This document shows, in pieces, positions 58,868-64,000 of a stretch of DNA of 64,000 bases (position 1 is the first letter of the stretch; each line of letters opens with the position of its first letter). Below the pieces are notes generated by a model. The model saw nothing but the letters and a program-made list of their open reading frames with translations, did no database searches and was not told the origin of the DNA. The position numbers and the translations under genes are program-made. This DNA is from Diospyros lotus (Eukaryota; Streptophyta; Magnoliopsida; Ericales; Ebenaceae), in assembly GCF_014633365.1 (NCBI RefSeq), contig NC_068347.1:27568493-27632492 (forward strand), read 5' to 3'.

Positions 58868-61800
58868 TGTAGCAAATGGCAACAAGGTCATAAGCAAATC
58901 AGCATGTGCTAGGTTTTACTAGGAAATGTAGGGAGAAGGGTTTGAAGCTTATTTGAGGCTTCTAAAATTGGGAGCTTGTGACGTGGTGTTAAGCGTGGAC
59001 CGGATGAAGCAAGTCAGTCCAATTTGCTTTGATTTTAACAAGATGGAGGTGAAGTTTGAGAAGGAGGGTAAGCTGATGACCTTAACAAGAAGCAAGGAAT
59101 GGGATACTTGTAAGATGATAACCAAGAGAAGGCTGCAGAAGATGCTTAGACAGAAGCTGAACCAGGTGGGCCAATTATTTTCAATCCAGGCTGTGAAAAG
59201 AGGGGACGAGGACTTGGAGGCAGAAGGAGAATTCATGTTGACAGTTAGCACACTTACACAAGCTAACCTAGAGGTATGTCAAACTGACCTCCTTAATATG
59301 CTCCTTATTGAGTTTGAAAATATGTTGGTAGAACCTGCAGCCCTACCCTCAACCCGACCTATTGATCACACAATCCACCTCAAACCCAACACTAACCCAA
59401 TTAACGTTCGTGCCTATCGATACCCTCCTAACCAGAAAACAGTTATAGAAAATCTGGTTAAAGAAATGTTCCAAAAATCTCTCATCAGACCTAGCCATAA
59501 CCCTTTTGCTTCTCATGTGTTGCTAGTAAAGAAAAAGGATGGTACATGGCGGTTTTGCATTGACTACCGCTAATTGAATGAAGTTACCATCAAAGACAAA
59601 TTTTCAATTCCCCTTATTGAGGATTTATTAGATGAATTGAGCCATGCCACCATCTTCACTAAGATTGACCTAAGATTCGATTACCATCAAATCTGGATGA
59701 ACCCCCTCAATATACCTAAGACTGTCTTCCGCACCTACTATGGCCACTACAAATTTCTTGTAATGCCCTTTGGCCTAACAAATGCCCCATCCACCTTTCA
59801 ATCCTTTATGAACCAGATTTTTGAACCCCACCTTCGAGACTTCATACTTATATTCTTTGATGATATTTTGGTGTATAGCCCCACCTTTGACCTTCACTTA
59901 AAGTACCTAAGGATTACATTCAAGATTCTAAAACTCAATAAGTTGTATATCAAGAGGTCAAAATGTGCCTTTGCACAAAATTAGGTGGAATATTTGGAGT
60001 ACATGATATCTGGGCAGGGAGTGAGCATTGACCCCAACAAGGTGGCAGCCATAATCAACTGGCCAAGGCCTACATCCCTTAAGGCTTTAAGGGGATTCCC
60101 AGGGCTAATGGGCTACTACAGAAGATTTGTGAGGGGACATGACACAATCAGCAAACCATTGACTGATTTGCTAAAAAATGACAGTTTTGTGTGGGGTCCA
60201 GAGGCAGAGGATGCTTTTGAGTTGTTGAAGAAGACAATGACTGAGGCCCTGTGCTAGGCTTATCGAATTTTGACAAGAATTTTGTAGTTGAAACATATGT
60301 GAGTGGGGTGGGAATAGGGGTTGTCCTGATGCAAGAAGGAAGACCCCTTGCTTTCATAAGCTAGGACTTGGCTCCAAGGCATGTAGGCCTCAGTATCTAT
60401 GAAAAAAAGTTGTTGACAATGATGTTTGCAGTAGATAAGTGGCGGCATTACTTGGAGGGAAGAAGATTCATCATAAAAACCGACCACAAGAGCCTAAAAT
60501 TCTTGCTGCAGCATAAGCTCCACACCCATTTGTAGAAGAAGGGAATGGCCAAGCTTATGGGCTTGGACTATGTTATTCAATACAGGAAGGGTAAGGAGAA
60601 TGCTGCAACGGATGCCCTATCTAGATGTGTGGAGGAAGGGATGGTAGCCTTTATTACTGCTGTAATACCTAATTGGTGCTAGGAGATACTAAGGAGTTAT
60701 GAAGGGGATGAACGGGTAAAGAGCCTCTTGGAGCAACTAATTATAGAATCAAGGAGCAAACAGGGGTACACCTATGAAAATGGAGTGATTGTCATGGCAA
60801 ACTTGTGATGGGGAGCAAAACACGTATCACTAAGGTAAAACAATTGTTTTATTGGCCAAAGCTCAAGGAGGAAGTGATGCAATATGTGCTGGCCTATGAG
60901 GTGTGCCAAAGGCGCAAACGTGAGACTGTAGCCTACCCAAGGCTATTGCAACCACTCCCTATCCTAAGCCAGGCATGGGAGAGTGTGTCAATGGATTTTA
61001 TAGAGGGTTTGTCGAAGTCAGAAAGGAAGGACTGTATTCTTGTCGTGGTAAACCAATTCGCGAAGTTTGGCCACTTCTTAAGCCTCACCCACCCCTATAC
61101 TGCTCAGGAAGTAGCCCGAATTCTGCTAGATCAGGTGGTTAAGATGCATGGAGTCCCTAAAACGATTGTATCTAATAGGGGCAAAATATTTACCAGCCTC
61201 GTGGCAGATCTTGTGGAAATCTCTAGGGGCCAAGTTGAACCTCTCCATTGCTTATCATCCTCAAACAGATGGGCAAACGGAAAGGGCCAACCAATGCTTG
61301 GAGACCTACCTTCGTTGTTTGTGTTTTGAGAACCCAAGAAGCTGGCACAAATGACTCTCAGTGGTATAATGGTGGTATAATTCCATCCACCACAGTGCCA
61401 TCTGGAGGTCCCCTTTTGAGGCTCTCTTTGGCTACAAACCACCCCTACTACCAGCCCTCCTGGGACCCACAAGTGTAGCAGTAGTAAGTAGACGAGTACC
61501 TACAGCAACGACAACAAGTCCTACGGCAACTTAAGAAGGACTTGGCTATGGCCCAAAACCGTATGAAGCAATTGGCAGACAAGAGAAGAAGTGAGAGAGA
61601 ATTTGAGATAGGGGAAGAAGTGTACTTGAAGCTGAAGGGGCCTCACCTAACGTCCCTAACTATAGGCCCCATCTCCAAGCTAAGTCTGATGTATTTCAGT
61701 CCCTTTCCAATTTTAGCCAAGATTGGCAGGGTGGCCTATAAACTACAACTATCAAGGGATACTCAAATACACCTAGTCTTCCATGTGTCCTTATTGAAGA

Positions 61801-62074
61801 AAGCAGTAGGAGAACAACGAGTGAGTCCCCAACTACCTTTGGAAGTGCTGGAGACCAATGGAACCCCGGAACTAGCTGCTATATTGGATAGGCGAGTGAT
61901 CTACTGCCAAGGGGCACCCCTCGTGTAGGTGTTGGTGAGATGGTCCAACTGACATGGGGATGATAGCACATGGGACTACCTTCCAAATTTGCTCAACCAG
62001 TTTTCGCCAGCAGCCAGCTTACTGACCATTCCTTGAGGACAAGAAATGCCTTAAGGGGAGAGGGCAGGGGGGTT
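58868..62074 (+). pseudogene. Gypsy 2 protease end, RT, RNase H and integrase (broken)
   Basis: Continues the Gypsy 2 frame after element C. GACDVVLSVDRMKQVSPI is the protease end; RT has DGTWRFCIDYR (stop at 59,571), [24 protein letters not shown] and FFDDILVYSP (about 59,856-59,885), then SLKALRGFPGLMGYYRRFV. RNase H has [17 protein letters not shown] and TDHKSLKFLLQHK. Integrase has QLFYWPKLKEEV, MDFIEGLSKS, TIVSNRGKIF (Asp changed to Asn) and QTDGQTERAN. The C-terminal VAYKLQLSRDTQIHLVFHVS and LDRRVIY blocks follow. Several stops and frameshifts; the catalytic integrase Asp is lost, so it is inactive. Confidence 0.92.
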
Positions 62075-62442
62075 TGTTACGTACTAGGAGGGTACTTATG
62101 TAAACTATAAGAGTGCAAGTGGAAGAGGAGTAGAAAGGAATAACAGAATGTAGTTAAGCTGTTTGTAATTGGCCATTGGCAGGAACATTCATATGTACGC
62201 GGGGAATGGGTAAAAATTGCAACCCACCCCATGTGGAGAGGGATCCAGAAGTTGAATACACATTTTTTGAATTTCCCTCCAAACTCTCTATTCTCTCTCT
62301 CTCTCTCGTCTTTCTGATCTCTCTCTTCTCTATCAATCTGTTCGCTCTCATTTCCTAGGAAATTCTCTCGAATTTCTGACATTCATTACCAATTCGGAAG
62401 GAGTTCTGAATTGACCATTGCCAGATCCCCAAGGATCTGACA
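62075..62442 (+). repeat. Probable 3' LTR of Gypsy 2
   Basis: Starts TGTTACGTACTAGG after a purine tract (GGGGAGAGGGCAGGGGGG) and probably ends GGATCTGACA. It includes a TC-rich leader. There is no partner LTR in the window, so the end is provisional. Confidence 0.6.
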
Positions 62443-64000
62443 TCTGTCAATACAACATTGCAGTACATTTCATCAAAGTACTTATTACTACTACATTAAT
62501 CACTGGACCTTACTACTAATATTTGTGCTAAGCATGGTTTAGGAGTAGGTGATTGATAGCATTCCCTGGACTAGATAGTTTGTGGGCCTTTTTCCACTTC
62601 AATAGACAAATTCAACTTCAGTACTGTCAACTGAGAAATAGCGATCTTCAATTCCTGCTACAAATAATCAACTTCCAGACTTTCCTGCCAATTGTACAAT
62701 AAATGGATTGCTATTTGTTGTGGTTGAGAAGTGATATTGCTGTCCCTTCAAGGCATCTGTGCTGGTGGTTGCTTGTAGGCAATGGAATTATGTGACCACC
62801 ACTTAAAAGTGGTAACTTGACTGGCAACCCACTAGTTACTTTGTGCACTTCTTTTTGTTCTTCCTTTCTGAATTTCAGCAGCCTTATGAGTTAGGGCCCT
62901 TAGTGCTCTAATATTGGAAAACATGCTACAACCTTTTGGAGCAATATATCTTGAAATCTACTTGTGCTCCTCCCATTTATTATACCACCTTTTCTTATTC
63001 TCTCATGCAAATCATTTTCAAGAAGCTGCTTGCAATGATCTACTGACTTGTTTTGTTGTTGACAATTTTGCTCCTTTAGACACATTAACTGGCTACAGCC
63101 ATTAGGGAATAGTCTGCCTTAGTTTCTTAGGCATATTCTCCAGACATCAAATATGGGTTTAGTAGTTTACCTCTTCTTTTGTCTCTGTTTCCCAGTAAAT
63201 TTCATTTTGTTGCTCTTTCTGATGAGCACAATCAGTTTTGCCTAATTTTTTTATGCATTCTTCAATTAAAGCCACATTCAGCGGCAAATAGCAACCAACA
63301 AAGCCTTGATCATTCAATTATCCACTGAGCTCTGGAATTTCCTCTTTAAACCTCACCAACCAAATGAGCGTCTTAGATGGAACCATAGTTACTGGGTTCA
63401 CTCCTCCCCCTGGAAGGGTGTTCACGTTCAGATTGCACATTCCAAATTGTAGTTCTTCTGCGTCTTTGGATCATGAGGAATATGACTTGGTTCCCAAAGG
63501 ATGAGGATTCCAACTGGTCCATGAATTTAGTTAAAACAATTTAAAATTAGGAAGAAACTTAAAAAAAAAAATGAAGAAAATTAGAGAAAATAAATCTTGC
63601 CCACCTTACTTTCCTGTACATTTCTATTGTGTTTTTAATTATATTCAAATCGGACTTTCTTTGCATAGGATTCTTCAATGCATAAGTTGTACATGAACAT
63701 GGAAAAATGTTCGAAACAAAATAAAACAAACCAGCTTCTATAATAGCAAAGCATCAGTACAACTAATTTGACTAGCGACTAGTGTACAACTATAAATCGT
63801 ATCATAACTTGAAATAACGAACCAATTAAGCCTACCTCATCTGTACCACAAAATCAGCTTACTAGCATACCCCATACCTGTTCCTATATCACAATCGGGA
63901 GTATACCACTTTCCTGGTAAGTGTGGATGGAACAAGTGCCAGTCTGTTTGGTGAATCCACATGAAGAGGATTTGAGTATCATGTTCACGTCTGTCCTCAG
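62443..64000. other. Region right of the transposon nest, no recognised gene
   Basis: Moderately AT-rich sequence without long open frames or recognised domains. It could be intron of the small-protein gene begun at 40,047 or ordinary intergenic DNA. Poly-A tracts near 63,560. Confidence 0.4.

Overview
The window is nuclear DNA from a flowering plant, probably a woody dicot or magnoliid; the species cannot be fixed from sequence alone. Signs are AT-rich intergenic DNA full of microsatellites, split genes with GT-AG introns, plant-specific families (NAC, MYB-CC/GARP, DUF620), and nested Ty1/Copia and Ty3/Gypsy retrotransposons primed by the plant-type TGGTATCAGAGC site.

Layout. 1-1.3 kb: the last four coding exons of a mitochondrial succinate-semialdehyde dehydrogenase gene (+). 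7.2-9.0 kb: a complete six-exon MYB-CC (PHL/MYR-like) transcription factor (+). 12.7-19.0 kb: a decayed Copia element with two nested insertions, an LTR-derived non-autonomous element (14,833-16,978) and a hAT-type MITE (17,200-17,772). 23.8-25.8 kb: a complete three-exon DUF620 gene (-). 28.1-31.1 kb: a NAC transcription factor (-) with four coding exons, including a short terminal exon about 1 kb downstream of the others. Two solo LTRs of one apparent family lie at 22.3-23.1 and 31.8-32.4 kb. 40.05-40.25 kb: first exon of a small conserved plant protein of unknown function (+).

From 40.7 kb to about 62.4 kb the window is a transposon nest. In order: a minus-strand Copia gag/protease fragment interrupted by a second copy of the hAT MITE; an inverted pair of its LTRs around a Copia RNase H fragment; a degenerate LINE; a full-length Gypsy element (46,046-53,982, TSD AGAAG) carrying an LTR-derived insertion (48,198-50,174, TSD ACATG) and a solo LTR in its own 3' LTR (53,368-53,815, TSD TTATG); and a second Gypsy element interrupted by a complete non-autonomous LTR retrotransposon (55,128-58,867, TSD TGTAG) with an unrecognised ORF instead of pol. 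All autonomous elements carry stops and frameshifts and look dead. 62.4-64 kb has no recognised gene.

No operon-like or pathway grouping joins the host genes. The most unusual signal is structural: two independent insertions have LTRs in inverted orientation at their outer ends, yet each is flanked by a perfect 5-bp target-site duplication. One ends in two U5 ends, the other in two U3 ends.
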